A stretch of DNA of 64,000 nt from Sphingorhabdus wooponensis (GTDB lineage Bacteria > Pseudomonadota > Alphaproteobacteria > Sphingomonadales > Sphingomonadaceae), in the NCBI RefSeq assembly GCF_003933235.1, contig NZ_RWJI01000001.1, positions 1,246,001-1,310,000 on the forward strand, in the 5' to 3' direction. A program made the position numbers and the translations under genes. How positions within the stretch are numbered: position 1 is the stretch's first letter; the number at the start of each line of letters is the position of its first letter. This document shows, piece after piece, positions 17,731 to 25,397 of this stretch. The notes beneath the pieces are model-generated. The model worked only from the letters and a program-made list of their open reading frames with translations, did not search any database and had not been told where the DNA came from.

Positions 17731-18534
17731 TCAAACTCCCCTGTCGGCGCGATGCCGTGAACCTTTTGCGGGTGGATCTTGTGGTGGCCCTGCAAAACAT
17801 TGCGCAATATCCATCCATTGATGCGCGACTTCGCCTGTGACTTCAAGCGCAGTGTCTGCAATGTTGCGACATTGGGTGACGACTTGGCAGAATTCTGTAG
17901 CACTGCCGGAAATCATACCACTTTCGGAGGGCTCGCCAAATTCCCAAACAGCACCCGATGGCGCGAACAGGCGAACTCTTGGCATCTCGCCCGGTGGATC
18001 GAGGCGGCGATTTTTCCATGTGAAGCCCCATGTATTTACACCAAGGCGTACAATGTTTCCAATCCGGTCAGTGTCCTGCCGCTCCACGCCAAGCGCATCG
18101 TAAACGGCCTGCCCATGTGCCCATGTTTCCATTAGCCGCGCAGTGATCGAACTTAGCGCGCTCATATCCGGGCCAACCCATTTGAGACGAAGCTTAGGAT
18201 CTGTGGCAGCAAATGCAGTAGCAGTGTCTTTCGCACGCTCTATCCAAGCGTTTCGTAATGCATGGCCCGAAAGACCATCCAGATAGCTTGCTTCAAACTC
18301 AGGCAGCTTCCCCCCGCGAACGCCAGCCATCATCTCGGCCACAAACGCAACAAAAGCCGCCTCATCACGCAACGATAAATCGACTGCCATGTTCCAAACA
18401 TGCAGATGGCGGATGATGTTGTTAATGGTCCAGCCCTTGAACAGGGTTTGTGCGTCAAAATCTGCTTCGGAAAGCGGTGTCAGTAGTGCGCATAACGCCT
18501 CACTTTCTGCCAAAAAATCGGTTGCCTGTTGCAT
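17731..18534 (-). CDS. TIGR03084-family metal-binding protein (DinB/maleylpyruvate isomerase-like)
   Basis: 267 residues of the DinB/MDMPI-like four-helix fold. Seen are FKGWTINNIIRHLHVWN near residues 32-48 and ARLMETWAHGQAVYDALG near 131-148; their histidines are the likely metal ligands. The C-terminal half is a wing domain (PRVRLFAPSGAVWEFG...AEFCQVVTQCRNIADTALEVTGE in style). The family has no proven activity; it often sits in acyl-CoA or steroid catabolic clusters of actinobacteria and sphingomonads. The gene lies five bases upstream of the amidohydrolase start. Confidence 0.82.
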   Translation of the reverse strand: MQQATDFLAESEALCALLTPLSEADFDAQTLFKGWTINNIIRHLHVWNMAVDLSLRDEAAFVAFVAEMMAGVRGGKLPEFEASYLDGLSGHALRNAWIERAKDTATAFAATDPKLRLKWVGPDMSALSSITARLMETWAHGQAVYDALGVERQDTDRIGNIVRLGVNTWGFTWKNRRLDPPGEMPRVRLFAPSGAVWEFGEPSESGMISGSATEFCQVVTQCRNIADTALEVTGEVAHQWMDIAQCFAGPPQDPPAKGSRHRADRGV

Positions 18535-18570
18535 AAGTTCAGTCGTCCCAGATCAGTTCCAAATTCAAAA

Positions 18571-18960
18571 CTATTGGTCTTGCCAATAAGCAAACACATC
18601 GCCCTGAAGCTTGCGAATATGTGCATGCGCTTGCGGACCGGTCCACTCGCCCTGATAATCGGTCCGCCCCGTCCACCAACCCTGCCCCGGCAAGCCATCA
18701 CCTTCACGTACCACAAGCACCGCAAGCGCAGGCGCGCCTTCTTCGGCCGTGATCTGGTCTATCTTATCGAGCGTCTTGCACACCGCCCGCATTTTGGGCC
18801 GTGTGAAGCGGAAGCCAAGGTTCAGCAAAAGCTCCGAATAGCTGATCGCACGGCCATCACGCCCACATTGCTCCAATATAGCCTTGATCCGCGCAACATC
18901 GTGCAGCGCCGAAACATCCGCTGCAGGATCGCTTAGAAGCGCTTCAAGGACGGAGTCCAA
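18571..18960 (-). CDS. Conserved hypothetical protein with winged-helix-like region, TTG start
   Basis: 129 residues. The segment GRAISYSELLLNLGFRFTRPKMRAV followed by LAVLVVREGDGLPGQGWW resembles the winged-helix fold seen in Ada/MGMT-type and some phage or restriction-associated small proteins, where a YSEL helix is followed by a VV-x-GLPG loop. The start is TTG at 18960: AGGA stands seven bases before it and an in-frame stop lies just upstream, so no ATG alternative exists before residue 60. It begins nine bases after the nitronate monooxygenase stop. Function unknown. Confidence 0.65.
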   Translation of the reverse strand: MDSVLEALLSDPAADVSALHDVARIKAILEQCGRDGRAISYSELLLNLGFRFTRPKMRAVCKTLDKIDQITAEEGAPALAVLVVREGDGLPGQGWWTGRTDYQGEWTGPQAHAHIRKLQGDVFAYWQDQ

Positions 18961-18969
18961 GTCAAAATC

Positions 18970-19908
18970 CTAAAGATAATCGCGTCGCAAATCATTCATG
19001 ACAGCATAAAACTCGTCCATCACCTCATCGATAATTTGCTTGGCGGGTTTCACAGAGTCAATGCGTCCTGCCACTTGCCCAGAAAGAGCTACAGCAGCCT
19101 CCATGTCGCCGCCGAAATACAAATCTAGCACACCGCGCATTTCCGCCATGATATTGTCCGTTGGTTCTATATCCAGCTTTGTTGTTCGTTCGGTTCGCAA
19201 GGCGCGCAATGCCGGTCCGGGTCCATGGCGGTTCAGGAATAACGTATCGGTTTCCTTCGCGTTGATGATGGCGTCTTTCCAGTTATGGTGCACAGGTGAT
19301 TCCGCAGCGCTGACCATCCGTGTGCCCATTTGAACTGCCTCAGCGCCAAGCGCGAAGGCCGCGGCCATTGTCCGACCACAGACTATACCGCCCGCAGCCA
19401 CAATTGGCACATCCACTTTGCTGCGGATGAGCGGCAACAGGACCATCAGCGCGACGTCCTTCGGATTTTTGAAACCTCCGCCTTCGCCGCCTTCTACCAC
19501 AAGGCCATCAACGCCAGCATCAATAGCTTTCAACGCGCCCGCCAGTGTTGGTACGACGTGAAACACAGTAAGGCCGGCCGCCTTTAGTGGCCCACAATAT
19601 TTGTTAGGATCGCCTGCTGATGTGGTGACAAACTTGATACCTTGGTCGACGACAAAATCGACGACCCCGGGATCGCGCACAAAGGCTTGCGCGATATTCA
19701 CGCCGAAGGGTTTATCGGTAAGTTGGCGCATCTTGATGATTTCGGCGCGCACTTCATCCAACTCTCCCGAGGATGTTTCGATAATGCCAAGTCCCCCCGC
19801 GTTCGACACCGCCGATGCCAATTGTGCCCGTGCAATCCAACCCATGGGTGCCTGAATGATTGGATATTCAACGCCGAGCAGGTCGGTCATACGGTTCTTC
19901 ATGGGCTT
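18970..19908 (-). CDS. NAD(P)H-flavin nitronate monooxygenase / 2-nitropropane dioxygenase family
   Basis: About 312 residues forming an FMN-binding TIM barrel. Seen: YPIIQAPMGWIARAQLASAVSNAGGLGII at the N-terminus, VVEGGEGGG (phosphate loop), VPIVAAGGIVCGRTMAAAFALGAEAVQMGTR in the second half. The class oxidises nitronates but many members act as flavin enoyl reductases in catabolic clusters. Start is uncertain: ATG at 19908 avoids overlap with the DUF1330 stop, ATG at 19923 would overlap it, and ATG at 19899 is possible; none has a strong ribosome site. It is the second gene of the DUF1330-amidohydrolase run. Confidence 0.88.
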   Translation of the reverse strand, partial: KPMKNRMTDLLGVEYPIIQAPMGWIARAQLASAVSNAGGLGIIETSSGELDEVRAEIIKMRQLTDKPFGVNIAQAFVRDPGVVDFVVDQGIKFVTTSAGDPNKYCGPLKAAGLTVFHVVPTLAGALKAIDAGVDGLVVEGGEGGGFKNPKDVALMVLLPLIRSKVDVPIVAAGGIVCGRTMAAAFALGAEAVQMGTRMVSAAESPVHHNWKDAIINAKETDTLFLNRHGPGPALRALRTERTTKLDIEPTDNIMAEMRGVLDLYFGGDMEAAVALSGQVAGRIDSVKPAKQIIDEVMDEFYAVMNDLRRDYL

Positions 19909-19912
19909 CATA

Positions 19913-20326
19913 TTAACGTCCAATCTTACTGGTGCGGATGTTTAATTGGCCAGCAAGTCCAGCCTTACGATGAATCTCAATGGCTTGATATTCCGGCGAA
20001 GACACCATTTTTTGCATAGCGGCGAGCGACGGATATTCGACCAAAGCGATCATGTCCCATTGGTCCTCAACTTCACCGATCATCATCCCAGTAACGTTCC
20101 CAGCGTAAATTTGGCGCCCCCCGACAGCCGCCAAGCAGGCCTGAATAGCTTTCCCATAACGGGCATAAGCAGCGGTACCCGAAAGATCGGAATCGCTGCC
20201 ATCGGCATATTCCGCCTTGTCTTTGAACTTCAACAAATTGACCATGACAAACGGCCCGTTCTTTGGACCACCGAAAAATGACGTGGCCTGTTCCATTGAC
20301 GGAAATATCGCATTGTCGACACGCAT
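19913..20326 (-). CDS. DUF1330 domain protein (dimeric alpha-beta barrel)
   Basis: 137 residues from the ATG at 20326, preceded by GGGGGA nine bases upstream; an ATG 27 bases earlier lacks a ribosome site. The sequence GPFVMVNLLKFKDKAEY, YARYGKAIQACLAAVGGRQIYAGNVTGMMIGE and WDMIALVEYPSLAAMQKMVSSPEY is the DUF1330/EthD-like ferredoxin-fold pattern, small proteins that dimerise and in some cases bind or modify aromatic or ketone substrates. First gene of a five-gene minus-strand run, with a TTAATC-type palindrome 20 bases upstream of its start. Confidence 0.82.
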   Translation of the reverse strand: MRVDNAIFPSMEQATSFFGGPKNGPFVMVNLLKFKDKAEYADGSDSDLSGTAAYARYGKAIQACLAAVGGRQIYAGNVTGMMIGEVEDQWDMIALVEYPSLAAMQKMVSSPEYQAIEIHRKAGLAGQLNIRTSKIGR

Positions 20327-20345
20327 AAAGATCAATCCCCCAACT

Positions 20346-20361
20346 TTAATCATGTGCTTAA
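20346..20361. promoter_or_regulatory. TTAATC-N4-GATTAA-type operator (one mismatch) upstream of DUF1330
   Basis: TTAATC-ATGT-GCTTAA; seven pairs including the flanking T/A, one of them mismatched. It lies 20 bases before the DUF1330 start. Perfect copies of the same palindrome lie at 23522 and 54727. Confidence 0.45.
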
Positions 20362-20502
20362 ATCAGCGCTGTGATATTGTAAAAGTGATTATGCACCAAA
20401 GAACGCCGACACAGATCTCGCCAGCATGTTGTAAGGCGTGCGACGTCTAGGATCGCCAATTATAGAGGTCGGAACCTATGAGAAAGCCGAGCAATTTTCA
20501 GT

Positions 20503-21147
20503 TTATGATACGATTCTGATATGCGGCTGGGCAAGCGTATGCGCCGACGATTTTTTGCCTAGTCCCCTAAAAATTGTCTCAATAATCGTAGCAAGTTTCT
20601 CGACCCTCAACTTAGTCGTACCAACGAAAAAAAGCGCATCCGGGTTAGTGTAGCACTGCACCATCTGATTGATGAGTGACACCGCCTCATCAATCGAGAG
20701 CCCCTCAAAGTACCCCAGCTCCATAGCTTCTGCGACAATCAGGGAGAGATAATGATCCCCCAAATCCACATAGCCGCGGACAACCTCAAAATATTGCTGC
20801 CCAATTTCCAGATAACTTTTCAGAAGGTCCGGCTCGGCTTCATATTGCTCAACCATCGCCAGATAACGCCGCGCAAAAAATTGATACATCTTGTCCTGCA
20901 CAGGCAAATCGGATTCGGTTACATCAACCATTATCCGAACTTTTTCGGCAAAAAAGCGCTCGGCTACAGCTTCAAGCAACGCTTCTTTATTGTCGAAAAA
21001 GCGATATAAGTTAGAAGGCGACATGCCCGCTGCAGCCGCCAGATCTGTCATAGAGATGTCCACCGCCCCGCGCTTGCGGACCAAATCATCCACCACCTCC
21101 AGCAGTGTGGTTCTTCCAGCATCAATGTCTGTTTGTGGGCGAGCCAT
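20503..21147 (-). CDS. TetR-family transcriptional regulator
   Basis: 214 residues from the ATG at 21147 (AGGA in the leader), giving MARPQTDIDAGRTTLLEVVD. An in-frame extension upstream to 21213 would run through the operator-like palindrome and is poorly TetR-like. The HTH is VDISMTDLAAAAGMSPSNLYRFFDNKEALLEAV at about residues 28-60, the classic TetR pattern. The ligand domain (residues 70-200) is mostly helical and has no recognisable ligand signature. It lies upstream of and co-directional with the DUF1330 operon (177 bases apart) and 66 bases after the dinB stop. It probably represses itself at 21159-21176 and perhaps neighbouring catabolic genes. Confidence 0.88.
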   Translation of the reverse strand: MARPQTDIDAGRTTLLEVVDDLVRKRGAVDISMTDLAAAAGMSPSNLYRFFDNKEALLEAVAERFFAEKVRIMVDVTESDLPVQDKMYQFFARRYLAMVEQYEAEPDLLKSYLEIGQQYFEVVRGYVDLGDHYLSLIVAEAMELGYFEGLSIDEAVSLINQMVQCYTNPDALFFVGTTKLRVEKLATIIETIFRGLGKKSSAHTLAQPHIRIVS

Positions 21148-21158
21148 CTTATATCCTG

Positions 21159-21176
21159 TGTTACATGCACATAACA
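21159..21176. promoter_or_regulatory. Candidate autoregulatory operator of the TetR gene
   Basis: TGTTACATGCACATAACA, an 18-bp palindrome with 14 symmetric positions (TGTTA--TGCA--TAACA), 12 bases upstream of the TetR start codon. Size and position fit a TetR dimer operator. Confidence 0.5.
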
Positions 21177-21213
21177 GTTTCATGATATATGAAGAAAAAA
21201 TTTCAACTTTCAA

Positions 21214-22311
21214 TCAATCAAATGTAAATTGTCCCTGCGGCTTTGCACCGTGCGGCATTTCATCATGACCTAGCAAACCTGATAATGTTAGCCCCAGAAG
21301 CCGAACACCCATTTCGACCGGCAAAATTTGATCAAGCAGCACATGCGCAACTTGCGCGATAGATGCACGATCTGACAAAGCCTGCCCAAATGTGCGAGAA
21401 CGTGTGATTGTCCGGAAGTCTGAATAACGCGCCTTTAGAACCAATGTCCTGCCCTGCGCTTGGTTACGTTCTATGCGTCCCCATATGATATCGACTATTT
21501 CTTCCAAAGCATCGCGCAATTCGGCCTCGCTGCGTTTATCATCAAAATAGGTACTTTCCGCCCCGATAGATTTGCGCACGGCATTTGCGTTGACCGGACG
21601 ATGATCAATCCCACGCGCAGCCCAGAAAAGATATCCGCCCCAACTACCAAAATGCTGCGCCAGCCACGCCTCATCTTTTAACGCAAGGTCCGCGCCCGTA
21701 TGCACCCCCAGCTTCGCCATCTTCTCGGCAGTACGCGGCCCGACGCCGTGGAAACGGCGGACAGGCAAGCTGGCGACAAACTCCGGGCCTTGATCCGGTA
21801 ATATGACGCACATTCCGTCGGGCTTATTCTGATCGCTTGCCAGCTTTGCAATGAACTTGTTGTAGCTTACACCGGCGCTGGCGGTTAGTCCCGTCTCCTC
21901 GCGGATGGCCGTGCGGATCGCCTTGGCAATTTTGACTGCTGACCCAATGCCTTGCTTGTCCTGGGTTACATCAAGATAGGCTTCATCCAACGACAATGGT
22001 TGAATGAGGTCCGTGTGCCGCGCAAATATTTCGCGAATTTGCTGGGACACTATTTTGTAGGCCTCAAACCTTGGTTTGACGAAAATCAAATCGGGGCATT
22101 GCCTTTGCGCCGTGACCGAAGGCATGGCCGAGCGCACACCGAATGCACGCGCTTCATAGCTTGCCGCAGCGACTACACCACGTTTGGATGATCCGCCCAC
22201 TGCAACGGGTTTACCGCGCAGTTCAGGGTTATCCCGCTGCTCAACACTGGCATAAAATGCATCCATGTCGACATGGATAATTTTGCGATTGAGAGTGGGA
22301 TTTCCTTCCAT
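21214..22311 (-). CDS. dinB: DNA polymerase IV (Y family)
   Basis: Error-prone lesion-bypass polymerase. About 365 residues with the catalytic N-terminus KIIHVDMDAFYASVEQRDNPELRGKPVAVGG, SLDEAYLDVT (catalytic Asp/Glu), the TASAGVSYNKFIAKLASDQNKPDG block, the HhH region VRRFHGVGPRTAEKMAKLG and the little-finger domain. A GTG immediately precedes the chosen ATG and cannot be excluded as start. The C-terminus lacks an obvious beta-clamp QLxLF-type peptide, ending GHDEMPHGAKPQGQFTFD; the QGQFTF could be a weak one. No alphaproteobacterial LexA box (GTTC-N7-GTTC) is seen in the 95 bases upstream, so SOS control is not supported. Confidence 0.95.
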   Translation of the reverse strand: MEGNPTLNRKIIHVDMDAFYASVEQRDNPELRGKPVAVGGSSKRGVVAAASYEARAFGVRSAMPSVTAQRQCPDLIFVKPRFEAYKIVSQQIREIFARHTDLIQPLSLDEAYLDVTQDKQGIGSAVKIAKAIRTAIREETGLTASAGVSYNKFIAKLASDQNKPDGMCVILPDQGPEFVASLPVRRFHGVGPRTAEKMAKLGVHTGADLALKDEAWLAQHFGSWGGYLFWAARGIDHRPVNANAVRKSIGAESTYFDDKRSEAELRDALEEIVDIIWGRIERNQAQGRTLVLKARYSDFRTITRSRTFGQALSDRASIAQVAHVLLDQILPVEMGVRLLGLTLSGLLGHDEMPHGAKPQGQFTFD

Positions 22312-22406
22312 CACAGACTAGCGCCTAATAACCTAGTGCGATCCGCGATGCTTTGCGGTCAGACTTACCGATTATTGTTTTTGGCAAGACGGCCATAACC
22401 GTCACA

Positions 22407-23507
22407 TTATGCCGCGTGATACCAGCCAACGCCATCGCGGATTTCACATTTTATCCGTCCGGCAAAATGCAAATGCCGCAAATGCGCCTGCGCCTCTCCA
22501 GCGGCTAAGCCATACACAGTGTCATCGATTTCACGGTCAAACAGCAGATTGAACGTATCTACGGCGCGCATTTCAGCGCCCCGCAAAGCATGTTCAAGCT
22601 TATCAAGCCGTTCATGATGCCCGGAGGCAAGCTTGTCCAATCGGACATGCACACCGGTAAACGGTTCCCCATGTGCAGGCAGCACCAACATATCCGCGGG
22701 CAAAGCCGAACGGAACTTCGCAATGGATGCCAACCATTCACCCAACGGATCAGCTTCCGGTTCGCTGTCCATGACCGATACATTCGAGGTGATGCGCGGT
22801 AAAATCTGATCTCCCGCAATAATCATATTATTGGTAAAATCGACAAGGCTTGCATGCTCGGGCGTATGCCCGCCACCAGTCATCACAGTCCAATCCCGTC
22901 GCCCCACACGTACAACTTGTCCGTCATCCATGCGCACATGTCCCGTTGGCAACCGCGACACCGCGCGCGCAAATCCGCCCCAACCTGCTTTACGTAGCTT
23001 TTCAATGCGCGCCTCATCAAAACCGGCAAATCGACGATTGTTAAGGACTTCCTCTGGTGGCTGCTCCAACTGTTCGCTCGTCAGCATCCGCGCCATTAAC
23101 CATTCGGTGCGGTTCATCCAGATCGGAACTTTAAACTTGTTGGCCAGCCATCCCGCACAGCCCACATGGTCTGGATGAAAATGGGTTACAAAAATGCGTT
23201 TAAGCGCGCGGTCAGACAGCGCGCCTGCAAACAACGCTTTCCATTGCTCAATCGTCGCTGGCATGAAAAGCCCAGTGTCCGCGATCGCATAGCCACCATC
23301 AGCTTCATCCAGCAGCCATAGATTAATATGCGCTAGATTGCCCGGCACCGGCATACGCGTCCAGCCCATATCGGGCGCTATTGGGTAAATTTCGCCATAT
23401 TGCGGAGCATGGTCGCCCAGTGGGTAGATTAGCCCCTTAAGCTCTTTTGCTTCAAACCCATGGTCAGCAAGCGATGCGTCATATGCGGGAGGTGTGGAAA
23501 CTGCCAT
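22407..23507 (-). CDS. MBL-fold metallohydrolase
   Basis: 366 residues with the metallo-beta-lactamase motif THFHPDHVG (His109, His111, Asp113, His114), a later GGGHTPEHASL histidine, the IIAGDQILPRI aspartate, and a C-terminal helical region carrying LPAHGEPFTGVH. This is the glyoxalase-II/CaiB-neighbour type of large MBL hydrolase (winged-helix C-terminus), which often hydrolyses thioesters or lactones; the substrate is unknown. A perfect TTAATC-N4-GATTAA palindrome lies 15 bases upstream of the start, linking it to the Amacr-fadA-fadB operon. It stands between dinB and trcR but 49 bases after trcR, so it probably has its own promoter. Confidence 0.85.
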   Translation of the reverse strand: MAVSTPPAYDASLADHGFEAKELKGLIYPLGDHAPQYGEIYPIAPDMGWTRMPVPGNLAHINLWLLDEADGGYAIADTGLFMPATIEQWKALFAGALSDRALKRIFVTHFHPDHVGCAGWLANKFKVPIWMNRTEWLMARMLTSEQLEQPPEEVLNNRRFAGFDEARIEKLRKAGWGGFARAVSRLPTGHVRMDDGQVVRVGRRDWTVMTGGGHTPEHASLVDFTNNMIIAGDQILPRITSNVSVMDSEPEADPLGEWLASIAKFRSALPADMLVLPAHGEPFTGVHVRLDKLASGHHERLDKLEHALRGAEMRAVDTFNLLFDREIDDTVYGLAAGEAQAHLRHLHFAGRIKCEIRDGVGWYHAA

Positions 23508-23521
23508 CCCCCCGCCGTGCC

Positions 23522-23537
23522 TTAATCAAGCGATTAA
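23522..23537. promoter_or_regulatory. Perfect TTAATC-N4-GATTAA palindrome upstream of the MBL hydrolase
   Basis: TTAATC-AAGC-GATTAA in the 49-base gap between trcR and the MBL gene. The same arms with a different spacer occur upstream of Amacr at 54727-54742. Confidence 0.6.
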
Positions 23538-23556
23538 CGCAATCATGACGTTTCGA

Positions 23557-24258
23557 TTATTCACCCGCCTTTTTGAACAAGGTGTCGGCGGTCAATTCTG
23601 CTTTGCCAACATTTTCGTCTTCCCCGTTTAACGCAGCTTCTGCACGCCGCGCCGCTTCGGTGCGTTCTGCCCGCAATTCTTCGATCAAAGCATCACGATC
23701 GGTTCCAAGACGCGCATCATTGGCAGCGGTGTTATCGATACCGGCTTTCTTCGCAGCGCGGTTCACAATAGCATCCAACTCGCGCTGCGACGTAAGACCA
23801 AGCGTGACTGGGTCCTTCGCCTGAATTTCTGCGATGTTCCAATGGCTACGATCACGAATGGCGGCGATTGTGTTACGCGTGGTACCAATCAATTTGCAGA
23901 TTGCCCCATCCGAAATTTCTGGGTGATTGCGCAAAAGCCAAGCGATACCATCGGGCTTGTCCTGACGCTTGGATACGGGCGTATAGCGCGGGCCTTTTGT
24001 GCGGCGCACCTGATCCGGTCCTTTGGACATTTTGAGGACATAATCCTCATCAGCCTGACCTTTTTCAATTTCTTCCATTGCCAGTTCGCCAGCGTGCACA
24101 GGATCACGGCCGGTATATTTCGATCCAGTCATGTCATCAGCCATCGCTTGAACTTCAAGAATATGTATTCCGCAGAATTCGGCGATTTGCGAGAAGCTCA
24201 AACCCGTGTTGTCGACCAACCAAGCGGCGGTCGCATGTGGCATCAAAGGGGTGGCCAT
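23557..24258 (-). CDS. trcR: Cell-cycle transcriptional regulator TrcR (DUF1013)
   Basis: 233-residue DUF1013 protein, a family restricted to alphaproteobacteria and linked with cell-cycle transcription. N-terminal PLMPHATAAWLVDNTGLSFSQIAEFCGIHILEVQAMADD is an HTH-like segment; the centre holds DPVHAGELAMEEIEKGQ and RRTKGPRYTPVSKRQDKPDGIAWLLRNHPEISDGAICKLIGTTRNTIAAIRDRSHWN, a second HTH. The C-terminal tail (Glu/Ala rich) is variable. Start chosen at 24258, nine bases after GGAG. A terminator-like hairpin lies 22-43 bases upstream of the start in its leader. Confidence 0.93.
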   Translation of the reverse strand: MATPLMPHATAAWLVDNTGLSFSQIAEFCGIHILEVQAMADDMTGSKYTGRDPVHAGELAMEEIEKGQADEDYVLKMSKGPDQVRRTKGPRYTPVSKRQDKPDGIAWLLRNHPEISDGAICKLIGTTRNTIAAIRDRSHWNIAEIQAKDPVTLGLTSQRELDAIVNRAAKKAGIDNTAANDARLGTDRDALIEELRAERTEAARRAEAALNGEDENVGKAELTADTLFKKAGE

Positions 24259-24270
24259 GTCATTTGCTCC

Positions 24271-24301
24271 AATAATAAGGGCCGCCCCTTACGGAGCGGC
24301 C
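24271..24301 (-). promoter_or_regulatory. Terminator-like hairpin in the trcR leader
   Basis: On the minus strand: GGCCGCTCC-GTAA-GGGGCGGCC, a nine-pair GC-rich stem (one G.U) with a GTAA tetraloop, followed by CTTATTATT. It stands just upstream of trcR while the only gene beyond it is divergent. It is either the end of a short RNA, an attenuator, or a 5' stabilising stem. A weak TTGCCG-N17-TAATGC promoter lies right before it. Confidence 0.5.
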
Positions 24302-24419
24302 TGAATGTCTTGCCGATGCATTAGGCGAAGTTTGCCATATCGGCAAGCGACAATGCGCGTTTGGACTTGCACGCACCCTGCCACCTGTGCATTCCTCGGG
24401 GCAATCATTGGGGGAAGAT

Positions 24420-25391
24420 ATGCTACGTTTTATCAAATGGCTCGCTATTTTGTTGCTTGTCGCTTTGGCCGCACTGTTTTTCTGGGGCTATGCGCCTGAC
24501 ACGGAAGCCGCCCAGATGGAGCGCAAATACGGCAGCGCCGCGTCGCGCTTTGCCGAATTGGAGCCTGGTCTGCGCGTGCATTATCGAGATGAAGGCAAGT
24601 CAGATGGCCGCGTTCTCGTTCTTATTCACGGTTCAAACGCCTCTCTGCATACCTGGGAACCATGGGTCAAAGCTCTCGGCAAGGACTATCGCGTCATTTC
24701 GCTTGATCTCCCCGGACATGGTCTGACTGGGCGCAACCCCGCCGGAGTATACGACAATGCATCTTATGTTAGCGTTGTTGACCGTTTATTGACCAAGCTG
24801 AATGTTGATAATGCGGTCATCGGCGGCAATTCCATGGGCGGCGGCGTTTCCTGGTTGTTTGCACTGACCCATCCGGAGAAGGTCGATGCTTTGTTGCTGG
24901 TGGATGCCAGTGGGCAACCGCATGCAAAATCGGGCAATTTACCGCTTGGGTTCAAACTCATGCGCATGCCGGTAATAAAAGAAGCCGTCCGCTTCATCGC
25001 ACCCCGCAGCATTTTTGAATCGAGCGTAAAAACGTCGATGAGCGTTCAATCTAAAATCAACGACCAGCTCATTGATCGGTACTGGGAATTAAACCGCTAC
25101 CCCGGCAACCGCGAAGCAACGATGCAGCGCTTTTCAAGTCTTAAGAATATGACACCTGGCACAAAAGAGCGGCTCTCGGCCATAAAGGCGCCAGTTTTGA
25201 TATTATGGGGTGCCGAAGATAACTTAATCCCTGTCACCTCGTCCAAATGGTTCGCTGAAGCGATTCCGGAGGCGAAACTCGTCATTTATCCCAATGTCGG
25301 CCATATCCCGATGGAGGAGATACCTGAGAAGAGCGCCAATGATGTCAAAATCTGGCTAGATAGCTTGGCGGTAAAAACACCTAAGGTATAA
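24420..25391 (+). CDS. Membrane-anchored alpha/beta hydrolase
   Basis: 323 residues from the ATG at 24420, preceded by GGGGGAAG; an ATG 33 bases earlier has no ribosome site. The N-terminal MLRFIKWLAILLLVALAALF is a signal anchor. The hydrolase core follows: LVLIHGSNASLHTWEPW (oxyanion region, residues 66-82), LDLPGHGLTG, the nucleophile elbow GGNSMGGG with Ser138, the acid in WGAEDNLIP and His in NVGHIPMEE. Likely an esterase, lipase or epoxide/haloalkane-type hydrolase; substrate unknown. It is divergent from trcR and ends six bases before the convergent quinone oxidoreductase gene. Confidence 0.88.
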   Translation: MLRFIKWLAILLLVALAALFFWGYAPDTEAAQMERKYGSAASRFAELEPGLRVHYRDEGKSDGRVLVLIHGSNASLHTWEPWVKALGKDYRVISLDLPGHGLTGRNPAGVYDNASYVSVVDRLLTKLNVDNAVIGGNSMGGGVSWLFALTHPEKVDALLLVDASGQPHAKSGNLPLGFKLMRMPVIKEAVRFIAPRSIFESSVKTSMSVQSKINDQLIDRYWELNRYPGNREATMQRFSSLKNMTPGTKERLSAIKAPVLILWGAEDNLIPVTSSKWFAEAIPEAKLVIYPNVGHIPMEEIPEKSANDVKIWLDSLAVKTPKV

Positions 25392-25397
25392 AGGCAC

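Noticed and set aside
22312-22406. LexA/SOS box upstream of dinB
   Set aside because: No GTTC-N7-GTTC or GAAC-N7-GAAC pattern in the gap.
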